A DNA stretch of 9,953 nucleotides from Acidobacteriaceae bacterium (GTDB lineage: Bacteria > Acidobacteriota > Terriglobia > Terriglobales > Acidobacteriaceae), in contig PMBA01000348.1 of NCBI GenBank assembly GCA_003152795.1, positions 1 through 9,953 on the forward strand, written 5' to 3'. The position numbers and the translations under genes were made by a program. This document shows positions 5,091 to 9,953 of the stretch, one piece after another. Within the stretch, counting starts at the first letter, position 1. The number at the start of each line of letters is the position of its first letter. Under the pieces are notes generated by a model. The model was not told where the DNA came from, made no database searches, and worked only from the letters and a program-made list of their open reading frames with translations.

Positions 5091-7193
5091 TTAGAGTGCA
5101 GCGGCCTGTTCCCGCCGCCGCGCCTGGATCTCGATGTAGACGTTGATGAGGGAGACGGCGGCTGGTGTCACACCGGGAATGCGTGAGGCCTGGCCGAGTG
5201 TCTGCGGGATTACACTTCCGAGCTTTTCCTGCATTTCGCGAGACAAGCCGCTGACTGCGCGGTAATCGAACCAATCGGGAATGCGGCGCTGCTCGGCCTT
5301 TTTCAGGCGATCGATGGCGCGCTGCTGCTGGTCGAGGTACCCGGCATATTTAATTTCAGTTTCGACGGACTTGAGTTCGTTGCGGATTTCGGACGGAAGA
5401 TGAACGTCAGGAACATTAACCCCGGAGGACGCGGAGTTCGCCGAGGTAGTTCTTTCAAAAAACCTGGGCGCGAGATCCTGTAGCACGGGCGCCAGTTGTT
5501 CGATGATGATCTCGGGGCGCTTCAGCAGTTGCGCTAAGGACTGCCCCAGTGCGGAAGAGAGATCTTGCGGGTATGTTCCGCCGCCGGGGAAAGGGGTCGA
5601 GTTGCGCTCGACTTGGACGGGCGAAGGCGCCCGTCCCCCCGCGAGCAATGTCTGCTCGATCTGCTCCGCCATCGCTGCCGTCAACTTCGTCTTCTCCAGC
5701 AGTTGCTTCACTTCGGCCAGGCGCTGCTGCTTCGCTTCGAAGTCCGACCACGCTTCGTCTGAGATCAGGCCCACGCGACGCCCGTGCGGAGTGAGCCGGC
5801 GGTCGGCGTTGTCGATGCGCAGGTGGAGGCGGAACTCCGCCCGCGAAGTGAACATCCGGTAAGGTTCGTTGGTGCCTTTGGAAATCAGGTCGTCGATCAG
5901 AATGGCCGTGTACGCTTCGGTGCGGTCGAGCACCAGGGGCGGTTCGTTCTTTACCTTCAGCGCGGCGTTGATTCCGGCCATGATTCCCTGGCACGCCGCC
6001 TCTTCGTATCCCGACGTTCCGTTGATCTGTCCGGCGAGAAACAGTCCCGCGAAGTTTTTTGTTTCGAGAGTGCGCGTGAGTTCGGTGGGATCGATGGCGT
6101 CATACTCAATGGCGTAGCCGGGCCGCATCATGCCGGCGTTTTCGAGGCCCGGGATCGACTTGAGGATCGCCAATTGCACATCAATCGGCAGCGAAGTGCT
6201 CATGCCGTTGACATAGATCTCGTGGGTGTTCAGGCCCTCGGGTTCGAGGAAGAGCTGGTGCGTGAGTTTGTCGGGGAACTTGACGATTTTGTCTTCGATG
6301 GAGGGACAGTAGCGCGGCCCGGTCGATTGAATCTGCCCGCTGTACATGGGTGAGCGATGCACGTTCTCGCGAATGATGCGGTGCGTCTCGTCGGTGGTAA
6401 AGGCGATGTAGCAGGGCACCTGGGAGTCGTGATGGGTCACGCGCCGGGTACGAAAGCTGAACGGGGTGGGGTCCGCATCGCCTGGCTGGCGCTCGAATCG
6501 CGACCAGTCAATGGTGCGACCATCGAGGCGCGGGGGCGTTCCGGTCTTGAGGCGGCAACCGCGCAGCCCCAGCTTCTTAAGCGCCTCGCCGAGCAAAATG
6601 GCTGCCGGTTCTCCCGAGCGGCCGGCCGGATACTGCTGTTCGCCGCAGTGGATCAGTCCATTGAGAAAAGTCCCGGTCGTGATGATGACCGCATCGGCGG
6701 AGACGCGGCGGCCATCGCGGAGCAGGATGCCGCGGATGCAGTTCTCAGTTCTCAGTTCCCGGTTCTCAGTGGCGCATGGAGAAACTGAGGGCTGCTTCTC
6801 GACAATCAGATCCGACACTTCCGCCTGCTTGATGGTCAGATTCGGCTGGGACTCGAGCACCTCGCGCATCTTCAGGCGGTAAGCCTGTTTGTCGCACTGA
6901 GCCCGCGGGGACCAAACGGCGGGTCCGCGCGAAGTGTTGAGCAGGCGAAATTGGATTCCGACCGCGTCGGTGATCTCGCCCATGATGCCGCCGAGAGCAT
7001 CCACTTCGCGCACCAGGTGCCCTTTTGCGATGCCGCCGATGGCCGGGTTGCATGACATCTGCGCGATCAGATCGACGTTCAAGGTGTAAAGAGCGGTCTT
7101 CAGACCCATGCGCGCGGCAGCCATGGCGGCTTCGCATCCGGCGTGGCCAGCGCCCACGATCACCACCTCGAAATGTTCGTCAAACGTCTGCAT
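5091..7193 (-). CDS. mnmG: tRNA uridine-34 5-carboxymethylaminomethyl modification enzyme MnmG (GidA)
   Basis: MnmG, with MnmE (not in this window), uses FAD, NADH and methylenetetrahydrofolate to install cmnm5 on the wobble uridine of several tRNAs. From ATG 7191-7193 the protein has 700 residues. Visible signatures are the FAD-binding [11 protein letters not shown] (GAGHAG at 14-19), [44 protein letters not shown] with the conserved Cys at 296, [48 protein letters not shown], and the C-terminal MnmE/tRNA-binding [24 protein letters not shown]. The frame stays open to a TTG at 7250, but homology begins right after the ATG. Usual length is 610-640. Three extra segments (about residues 134-151, 518-548, 581-597) correspond to repeat sequences at 6741-6794, 5550-5642 and 5403-5453. 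The frame is intact and the core motifs are kept, so the enzyme is probably functional. Confidence 0.95.
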   Translation of the reverse strand: MQTFDEHFEVVIVGAGHAGCEAAMAAARMGLKTALYTLNVDLIAQMSCNPAIGGIAKGHLVREVDALGGIMGEITDAVGIQFRLLNTSRGPAVWSPRAQCDKQAYRLKMREVLESQPNLTIKQAEVSDLIVEKQPSVSPCATENRELRTENCIRGILLRDGRRVSADAVIITTGTFLNGLIHCGEQQYPAGRSGEPAAILLGEALKKLGLRGCRLKTGTPPRLDGRTIDWSRFERQPGDADPTPFSFRTRRVTHHDSQVPCYIAFTTDETHRIIRENVHRSPMYSGQIQSTGPRYCPSIEDKIVKFPDKLTHQLFLEPEGLNTHEIYVNGMSTSLPIDVQLAILKSIPGLENAGMMRPGYAIEYDAIDPTELTRTLETKNFAGLFLAGQINGTSGYEEAACQGIMAGINAALKVKNEPPLVLDRTEAYTAILIDDLISKGTNEPYRMFTSRAEFRLHLRIDNADRRLTPHGRRVGLISDEAWSDFEAKQQRLAEVKQLLEKTKLTAAMAEQIEQTLLAGGRAPSPVQVERNSTPFPGGGTYPQDLSSALGQSLAQLLKRPEIIIEQLAPVLQDLAPRFFERTTSANSASSGVNVPDVHLPSEIRNELKSVETEIKYAGYLDQQQRAIDRLKKAEQRRIPDWFDYRAVSGLSREMQEKLGSVIPQTLGQASRIPGVTPAAVSLINVYIEIQARRREQAAAL
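5418..5446. repeat. Degenerate three-unit GGAGG repeat inside mnmG
   Basis: Three GAG cores at 5425, 5434 and 5443 (CCGGAGG, CGCGGAG, CGCCGAGG), 9 bases apart and preceded by TTAACCCC, resemble the three-unit repeats at 7309-7340 and 8731-8761. It encodes part of the extra segment [11 protein letters not shown] of MnmG. The relationship is weaker than between the other two copies. Confidence 0.45.
5596..5636. repeat. Paired palindromes inside mnmG
   Basis: Two adjacent hairpins: GTCGAG-TTGCG-CTCGAC (5596-5612, 6-bp stem) and GGACGGGCG-AAGG-CGCCCGTCC (5615-5636, perfect 9-bp stem). They lie in a roughly 90-base stretch whose translation (about [18 protein letters not shown]) has no place in the usual MnmG sequence. 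The second palindrome has a degenerate copy at 3309-3330. The layout resembles REP/BIME-type elements. Confidence 0.75.
6741..6768. repeat. Heptanucleotide tandem repeat inside mnmG
   Basis: Four 7-base units follow one another on the plus strand: GTTCTCA (6741), GTTCTCA (6748), GTTCCCG (6755) and GTTCTCA (6762). In the mnmG frame they give [10 protein letters not shown], an extra segment between two conserved parts of the FAD domain. Because 7 is not a multiple of 3, gain or loss of one unit would shift the frame. Confidence 0.8.
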
Positions 7194-7240
7194 GTGCGTG
7201 TGTTCAGACCCACAACCGCGGCGGGAATTCTGCTTCGTCG

Positions 7241-7246
7241 ATTGTA
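7241..7246 (-). promoter_or_regulatory. Possible -10 element of mnmG
   Basis: TACAAT on the minus strand (5 of 6 to consensus) lies about 50 bases before the mnmG start, but no matching -35 hexamer is present 16-18 bases upstream. Weak evidence only. Confidence 0.25.
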
Positions 7247-7308
7247 ACAACGTTCTTAACGGCGAGCGGAGCTACGGGCAGTATCTCAACCAACTGGCGA
7301 GAGGCTTG

Positions 7309-7340
7309 AAACCACGGGGTACACGGGGGGGCACGGGGGA
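7309..7340. repeat. Three-unit CACGGGG repeat
   Basis: AACCACGGGG, then CACGGGG and CACGGGG, with the CAC triplets at 7313, 7322 and 7332 (spacing 9 then 10). The copy at 8731-8761 has exactly the same 9 and 10 spacing and the same AAACCAC lead-in. Located between mnmG and the aldo/keto reductase gene. Confidence 0.7.
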
Positions 7341-7378
7341 AAGCAGGACTTTTGTTAGCGTGGGGACAGAGGGCTTGA

Positions 7379-7402
7379 CGGCACGGCTGTTAAGTCGTGC
7401 CG
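7379..7402. repeat. Palindromic repeat with 10-bp stem
   Basis: CGGCACGGCT (7379-7388) pairs with AGTCGTGCCG (7393-7402) around GTTA, with a single G-T wobble. It sits in the 252-base gap between two minus-strand genes, which holds no coding frame I can support. It is followed by GC-rich rather than T-rich DNA on both sides, so it is more likely a repeat than a terminator. Confidence 0.65.
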
Positions 7403-7445
7403 CCCTGCGCCAGTGGTTGATGAGGCGGGATGGCCGGCTCTGAAT

Positions 7446-8483
7446 TCAGCGATACGACGGCAGCAGCGGATTGAGGCTCTGGAATTGCCGCTGGTGCCAG
7501 TAGGGATAGGCCAATTGTGGTGCGCTCGCCTCGTCCAGTTTTGTGACCTGTGCGGCCGTCAGCGCAAAACTTGCCGCGGCCAGATTGTCGCGCAGTTGCT
7601 TTTCATCGCGGGCTCCGATGATCACGCTGGCGACCGTCGGTTTTCGCAGCAGCCAGTTCAGCGCCACCTGCGGGACAGACTTGCCCGTCTCCGACGCAAC
7701 TGCTTCAAGCGCGTCGACCACTTTGTAGAGATACTCGTCCGCGACTACCGGACCGCCTTCGGCGGCCTTATGCAAGCGGGTCACTTGCGGCAGCGGTTGA
7801 CCACGGCGGATCTTGCCGGTGAGGCGGCCCCATCCCAGGGGGCTCCAGATCAGGGCGCCCAAGCCTTCCGCATAGGCTTGCGGCATCAATTCCCACTCAT
7901 AGTCGCGGCCAATGAGCGAGTAGTACACCTGATGAGCGACATAGCGTGCCCAGCCATAGCGTTCGCTGATGTCAATGGACTTCTGCATGTGCCAGCCGGA
8001 GAAGTTCGACGCGGCGATATAGCGCACCTTGCCTTCGCGCACAAACTGGTCGAGCGTGTTCAGTGTCTCTTCGATCGGAGTGAGGGCGTCGAAGCCGTGC
8101 ATGTGATAGACATCGATATATTCAGTCTTCAGCCGCTTCAGGCTGCCTTCGATCTGCCGGGTCAGGTGGACGCGCGACGACCCCTCGCTGTTGGGGCCGT
8201 CCCCGAAGAGGAAAGTTGCTTTGGTCGAGAGCAGAAGGCTTTCGCGCGGCAGATGCTTGATTGCCTGGCCCAGGATTTCCTCGGAAAGCCCTTGGGAGTA
8301 GACGTCGGCGGTATCGAAAAAGTTGACGCCCGCTTCCACACAGAGATCGATGAGCCGTGTAGCTTCCGCCACATCGGTCTCACCCCAAGCGCGGAAAAAC
8401 TCGTCTCCGCCCCCGAAGGTTGCGGTGCCAAAGCAGAGCACGGGAACCTTCAATCCACTCTTGCCTAGTTGCCGGAATTCCAT
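7446..8483 (-). CDS. Aldo/keto reductase
   Basis: The 345-residue protein is a complete TIM-barrel aldo/keto reductase, a cytoplasmic NADPH-dependent oxidoreductase of the bacterial class related to YajO and potassium-channel beta subunits. The catalytic tetrad is visible: D57 and Y62 in NFFDTADVYSQG, K88 in LLLSTKAT and H129 in IDVYHMHGFD. Other family landmarks are the opening LGKSGLKVPVLCFGTATFGG, the SNFSGW motif (159-164), the cofactor segment IWSPLGWGRLTGK (212-224) and IIGARDEKQLRDNLAA (288-303), which grips the NADP 2'-phosphate. The physiological substrate cannot be read from sequence. The ATG at 8481-8483 follows only a weak AGG. It is oriented like mnmG, 252 bases upstream of that gene, with repeats between, so a shared transcript is uncertain. 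Confidence 0.93.
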   Translation of the reverse strand: MEFRQLGKSGLKVPVLCFGTATFGGGDEFFRAWGETDVAEATRLIDLCVEAGVNFFDTADVYSQGLSEEILGQAIKHLPRESLLLSTKATFLFGDGPNSEGSSRVHLTRQIEGSLKRLKTEYIDVYHMHGFDALTPIEETLNTLDQFVREGKVRYIAASNFSGWHMQKSIDISERYGWARYVAHQVYYSLIGRDYEWELMPQAYAEGLGALIWSPLGWGRLTGKIRRGQPLPQVTRLHKAAEGGPVVADEYLYKVVDALEAVASETGKSVPQVALNWLLRKPTVASVIIGARDEKQLRDNLAAASFALTAAQVTKLDEASAPQLAYPYWHQRQFQSLNPLLPSYR

Positions 8484-8556
8484 ACCTGATTTGACGGGCT
8501 GCAGCGCGCGGCGGTCGCAAGGTTTTTCTCTGCGGTGGCTGCGGAACTATCCGGCA

Positions 8557-8579
8557 GGTCAACGGGTGGTGGGCCAGTT
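8557..8579 (+). repeat. 23-bp direct repeat, copy 1
   Basis: Begins GGTCAACGGGTGGTG and ends CCAGTT. It matches copy 2 at 8684-8706 at 19 of 23 positions, 127 bases apart. Confidence 0.7.
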
Positions 8580-8683
8580 CAGGGAGACCCTGATGAAGGG
8601 GCTGCGGAAAGGCGCAAACCGCGGGATACACAGGATTTCACGGAAGAAATCGGAGACTTCGTCAGAGCAAAAAGAGTACTCCC

Positions 8684-8706
8684 GGTCAACGGGTAGTGAC
8701 TCAGTT
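8684..8706 (+). repeat. 23-bp direct repeat, copy 2
   Basis: Begins GGTCAACGGGTAGTG and ends CAGTT. It differs from copy 1 (8557-8579) at four positions. A GGTCAACG fragment also occurs at 8768-8775. Confidence 0.7.
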
Positions 8707-8730
8707 TCGCGCTGTACCGGCAAAACCCAG

Positions 8731-8761
8731 AAACCACCAAGGGCACGAAGGATCACGAAGG
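8731..8761. repeat. Three-unit CACGAAGG repeat
   Basis: CACCAAGG (8735), CACGAAGG (8744) and CACGAAGG (8754), preceded by AAACCAC. Spacing of 9 then 10 bases equals that of the copy at 7309-7340, although the unit bodies differ (AAGG against GGGG). Confidence 0.7.
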
Positions 8762-8782
8762 CTTTTAGGTCAACGCCGCGTC

Positions 8783-8811
8783 TTGTGATCCGCCGCTCCC
8801 GACGGTATAGT
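8783..8811 (+). promoter_or_regulatory. Sigma-70-type promoter of the CADD-family gene
   Basis: TTGTGA (8783-8788, 4 of 6) and TATAGT (8806-8811, 5 of 6) are separated by 17 bases. The start point would be near 8818, about 14 bases before the ATG, with GGGG (8823-8826) as ribosome binding site. Confidence 0.6.
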
Positions 8812-8831
8812 TAAATGTTATTGGGGTAATC

Positions 8832-9548
8832 ATGGAAACGAAAAATATGGAAACGAAGGCATTTTTGTCTCTGTTGGACGAGCGCATTCATCAATACGAT
8901 TTGCTGTGTCATCCGTTTTACAAAGCCTGGTCGGCGGGCGAACTGACGCGCGACGATCTGCGCGCCTACGCCGAGGATTACTACCCTCACGTGGATGCGT
9001 TTCCGGGCTATCTGGCGCAACTGGGCGTGCGGTTGGAAGAAGGGGAACTGCGCCGCGCGGTTCTGGCCAACATGACGGATGAGAAGGGCGGCGAAGATTC
9101 ATTTGGCGAGCCGGAACGGTCGCACTCCGAACTGTGGCTTGATTTTGTCGAAGGCGTGGGCGGAAGCCGGGTTCCGAAACGACGGCCGGTTGGGGAAGTT
9201 CGCAAGCTCATTACCTGGTTCCACCGGGTATCGAGCGAAGGGGCGCCGGAAGAGGCGCTGGCGGCTTTCTATGCGTACGAATCGCAAGTGCCGCGGGTGG
9301 CGCAGGAAAAAGATCGCGTTCTGCGCGAACTCTACGGCGCGAATGAGACGACCCGCTCCTATTTCACTTTGCACGCCACCGCCGACGTGCATCACGCGAA
9401 GGTGTGGCGCAATCAACTGGAGAAGCGGGTCAAGGCCAATCCGGAGACTGCCGGAAAAGCCTTGGCTGCCGCCGAAAGCGCGGCCAAAGCCTTGTGGTCG
9501 GTGCTGGATGGCTTTGAGGCGCGGCGGGTGCAACGGACGGCGGCGTAG
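8832..9548 (+). CDS. CADD-family di-metal protein, candidate self-sacrificing p-aminobenzoate synthase
   Basis: The 238-residue all-helical protein fits the TenA/PqqC-like fold and specifically the CADD family, named after Chlamydia CT610. CADD makes p-aminobenzoate for folate by cutting up its own tyrosine, with a lysine proposed as amino donor, at a di-metal site. Comparing from memory with the chlamydial protein, every key residue has a counterpart: Tyr27 is Y30 (HPFYKAWSAGELT), Glu81 is E84 (NMTDEKGG), His88 is H98 (SHSELW), Glu142 is E150 and Lys152 is K160 (YAYESQVPRVAQEK), His174, Asp178 and His181 are H181, D185 and H188 (YFTLHATADVHHA). ATG 8832 has GGGG at 8823-8826 and a promoter; a second ATG at 8847 (M6) follows an 11-bp duplication. 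Cytoplasmic. The residue correspondences are recalled, not computed. Confidence 0.88.
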   Translation: METKNMETKAFLSLLDERIHQYDLLCHPFYKAWSAGELTRDDLRAYAEDYYPHVDAFPGYLAQLGVRLEEGELRRAVLANMTDEKGGEDSFGEPERSHSELWLDFVEGVGGSRVPKRRPVGEVRKLITWFHRVSSEGAPEEALAAFYAYESQVPRVAQEKDRVLRELYGANETTRSYFTLHATADVHHAKVWRNQLEKRVKANPETAGKALAAAESAAKALWSVLDGFEARRVQRTAA

Positions 9549-9553
9549 TTTTC

Positions 9554-9581
9554 GTAGAGACGCGGCAATCCGCGTCTCTAC
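9554..9581. repeat. Perfect 12-bp-stem palindrome after the CADD gene
   Basis: GTAGAGACGCGG (9554-9565) and CCGCGTCTCTAC (9570-9581) pair perfectly around CAAT, six bases past the upstream stop. TGTTCTTTCAATT follows, so it may also act as a terminator on the plus strand. Palindromes of the form GTAGAGACG...CGTCTCTAC are familiar to me from acidobacterial genomes (recollection). Confidence 0.8.
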
Positions 9582-9621
9582 TGTTCTTTCAATTCTCCCA
9601 ACCAGCCCGTTTGAATCAGGA

Positions 9622-9953
9622 ATGGCTCGACCCATCCCCATTGGCGTGCGCGGCGAGGCGGCTGAAACCGTCGAGTTGAAGCACACGCTCTCCGCGCATC
9701 ATCCGGAGTTGCCGCCGGTGTATTCGACGCCGGACATGATTCGACTGATGGAAACGGCATGCTTCCATGCGCTGCAACCGTATTGTGACGAGGGAGAAAT
9801 CACGGTGGGGATCTCGATCCACGTCGATCACCGCGCGGCCAGCGGCATCGGAATGCGAATTCACGCCGAAGCGGAATTGGAATCGTTTGACGGCCGCTTC
9901 TATAGCATGGCGGTCCGCGCCCACGATGGGGTGCAGGAGATCGGACGCGGCAC
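9622..9953 (+). CDS. Hotdog-fold thioesterase, fluoroacetyl-CoA thioesterase (FlK)-like, 3' end outside window
   Basis: The 110 complete codons visible match the hotdog thioesterase family that includes FlK: VYSTPDMIRLMETACFHAL, then GEITVGISIHVDHRAASGIGM and ELESFDGRFYSMAVRAHDG, ending in EIGRG at the edge. The three FlK catalytic positions have counterparts with identical spacing: T36, E44 and H70 against Thr42, Glu50 and His76 (8 and 26 residues apart). Most relatives are annotated simply as thioesterases and probably hydrolyse other small acyl-CoAs; fluoroacetate metabolism is not implied. The ATG at 9622 follows AGG too closely to be a good ribosome binding site, but no in-frame start lies shortly upstream. 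It is 73 bases after the CADD gene, with the palindrome between, so cotranscription is uncertain. About 20-30 residues are probably missing at the C-terminus. Confidence 0.87.
   Translation, partial: MARPIPIGVRGEAAETVELKHTLSAHHPELPPVYSTPDMIRLMETACFHALQPYCDEGEITVGISIHVDHRAASGIGMRIHAEAELESFDGRFYSMAVRAHDGVQEIGRG

Larger units (their letters stand above)
8484..8831. other. Repeat-rich intergenic region between divergent genes
   Basis: No supportable gene lies in these 348 bases. They hold two copies of a 23-bp direct repeat (8557-8579 and 8684-8706), a partial third (GGTCAACG at 8768-8775), a three-unit CAC repeat (8731-8761), and a promoter for the rightward gene (8783-8811). Much of it looks like accumulated dispersed repeats. 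Confidence 0.7.

Noticed and set aside
5784..6353. Plus-strand open frame of 189 codons opposite mnmG
   Set aside because: It lies antisense to conserved MnmG motifs and shows no domain of its own.
7194..7250. N-terminal extension of mnmG to TTG 7250
   Set aside because: The added 19 residues have no family similarity, and the conserved FAD-binding strand begins shortly after the ATG at 7193.
7413..8468. Long plus-strand open frame opposite the aldo/keto reductase
   Set aside because: It is antisense to a well-conserved enzyme with a full catalytic tetrad; its translation has no recognisable domain and reflects high-GC codon shadowing.
8557..8761. Direct repeats that might be a small CRISPR
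   Set aside because: Copies are few, imperfect and irregularly spaced, and no cas genes are near.
9099..9686. Minus-strand open frame opposite the CADD and thioesterase genes
   Set aside because: It crosses two well-supported genes and their intergenic palindrome, with no recognisable content.

Overview
The window looks like chromosomal DNA of a high-GC soil-type bacterium, most plausibly an acidobacterium. That assignment is inference from gene content and from many short palindromic and three-unit repeats between and even inside genes; no marker gene gives a direct taxonomic call. No RNA genes, CRISPR arrays, insertion sequences or integrases were seen.

Layout. 1-352 (+): the end of an unrecognised small protein, read in two overlapping frames that probably represent one frameshifted gene. 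496-1184 (-): a compact VapBC-type toxin-antitoxin pair (AbrB-fold antitoxin, PIN-domain toxin) with a well-formed promoter at 1205-1233. 1364-2749 (+): a TldE/PmbA-family subunit without its usual TldD partner in view. 2922-3266 (+): a single-domain STAS anti-anti-sigma-like protein. 3427-4386 (+): an exported or membrane-anchored thioredoxin-fold protein with a helical TPR-like N-terminus. 4439-5023 (+): a six-helix membrane protein of unknown function. 5091-7193 (-): the tRNA-modifying enzyme MnmG, convergent with the membrane protein. 7446-8483 (-): an aldo/keto reductase. 8832-9548 (+): a CADD-family protein, a candidate self-sacrificing p-aminobenzoate synthase. 9622-end (+): a hotdog thioesterase resembling fluoroacetyl-CoA thioesterase, cut by the window edge.

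The genes are mostly ordinary housekeeping or stress functions in short, independent transcription units. The toxin-antitoxin pair is the only tightly coupled operon.

The most unusual layer is the repeats. At least four types occur: a 9-bp-stem palindrome (5615-5636, degenerate copy 3309-3330), two other strong palindromes (7379-7402, 9554-9581), a three-unit CAC-N-GG repeat (7309-7340, 8731-8761, weaker 5418-5446), and a heptanucleotide repeat (6741-6768). Three of these lie inside mnmG and appear to have added in-frame peptide insertions, making that protein about 700 residues rather than the usual 610-640. No complete new multi-gene system was found. The best candidates for follow-up are the repeat-derived insertions in mnmG, the CADD protein with every known sacrificial and metal-binding residue conserved, and the frameshifted gene at the left edge.
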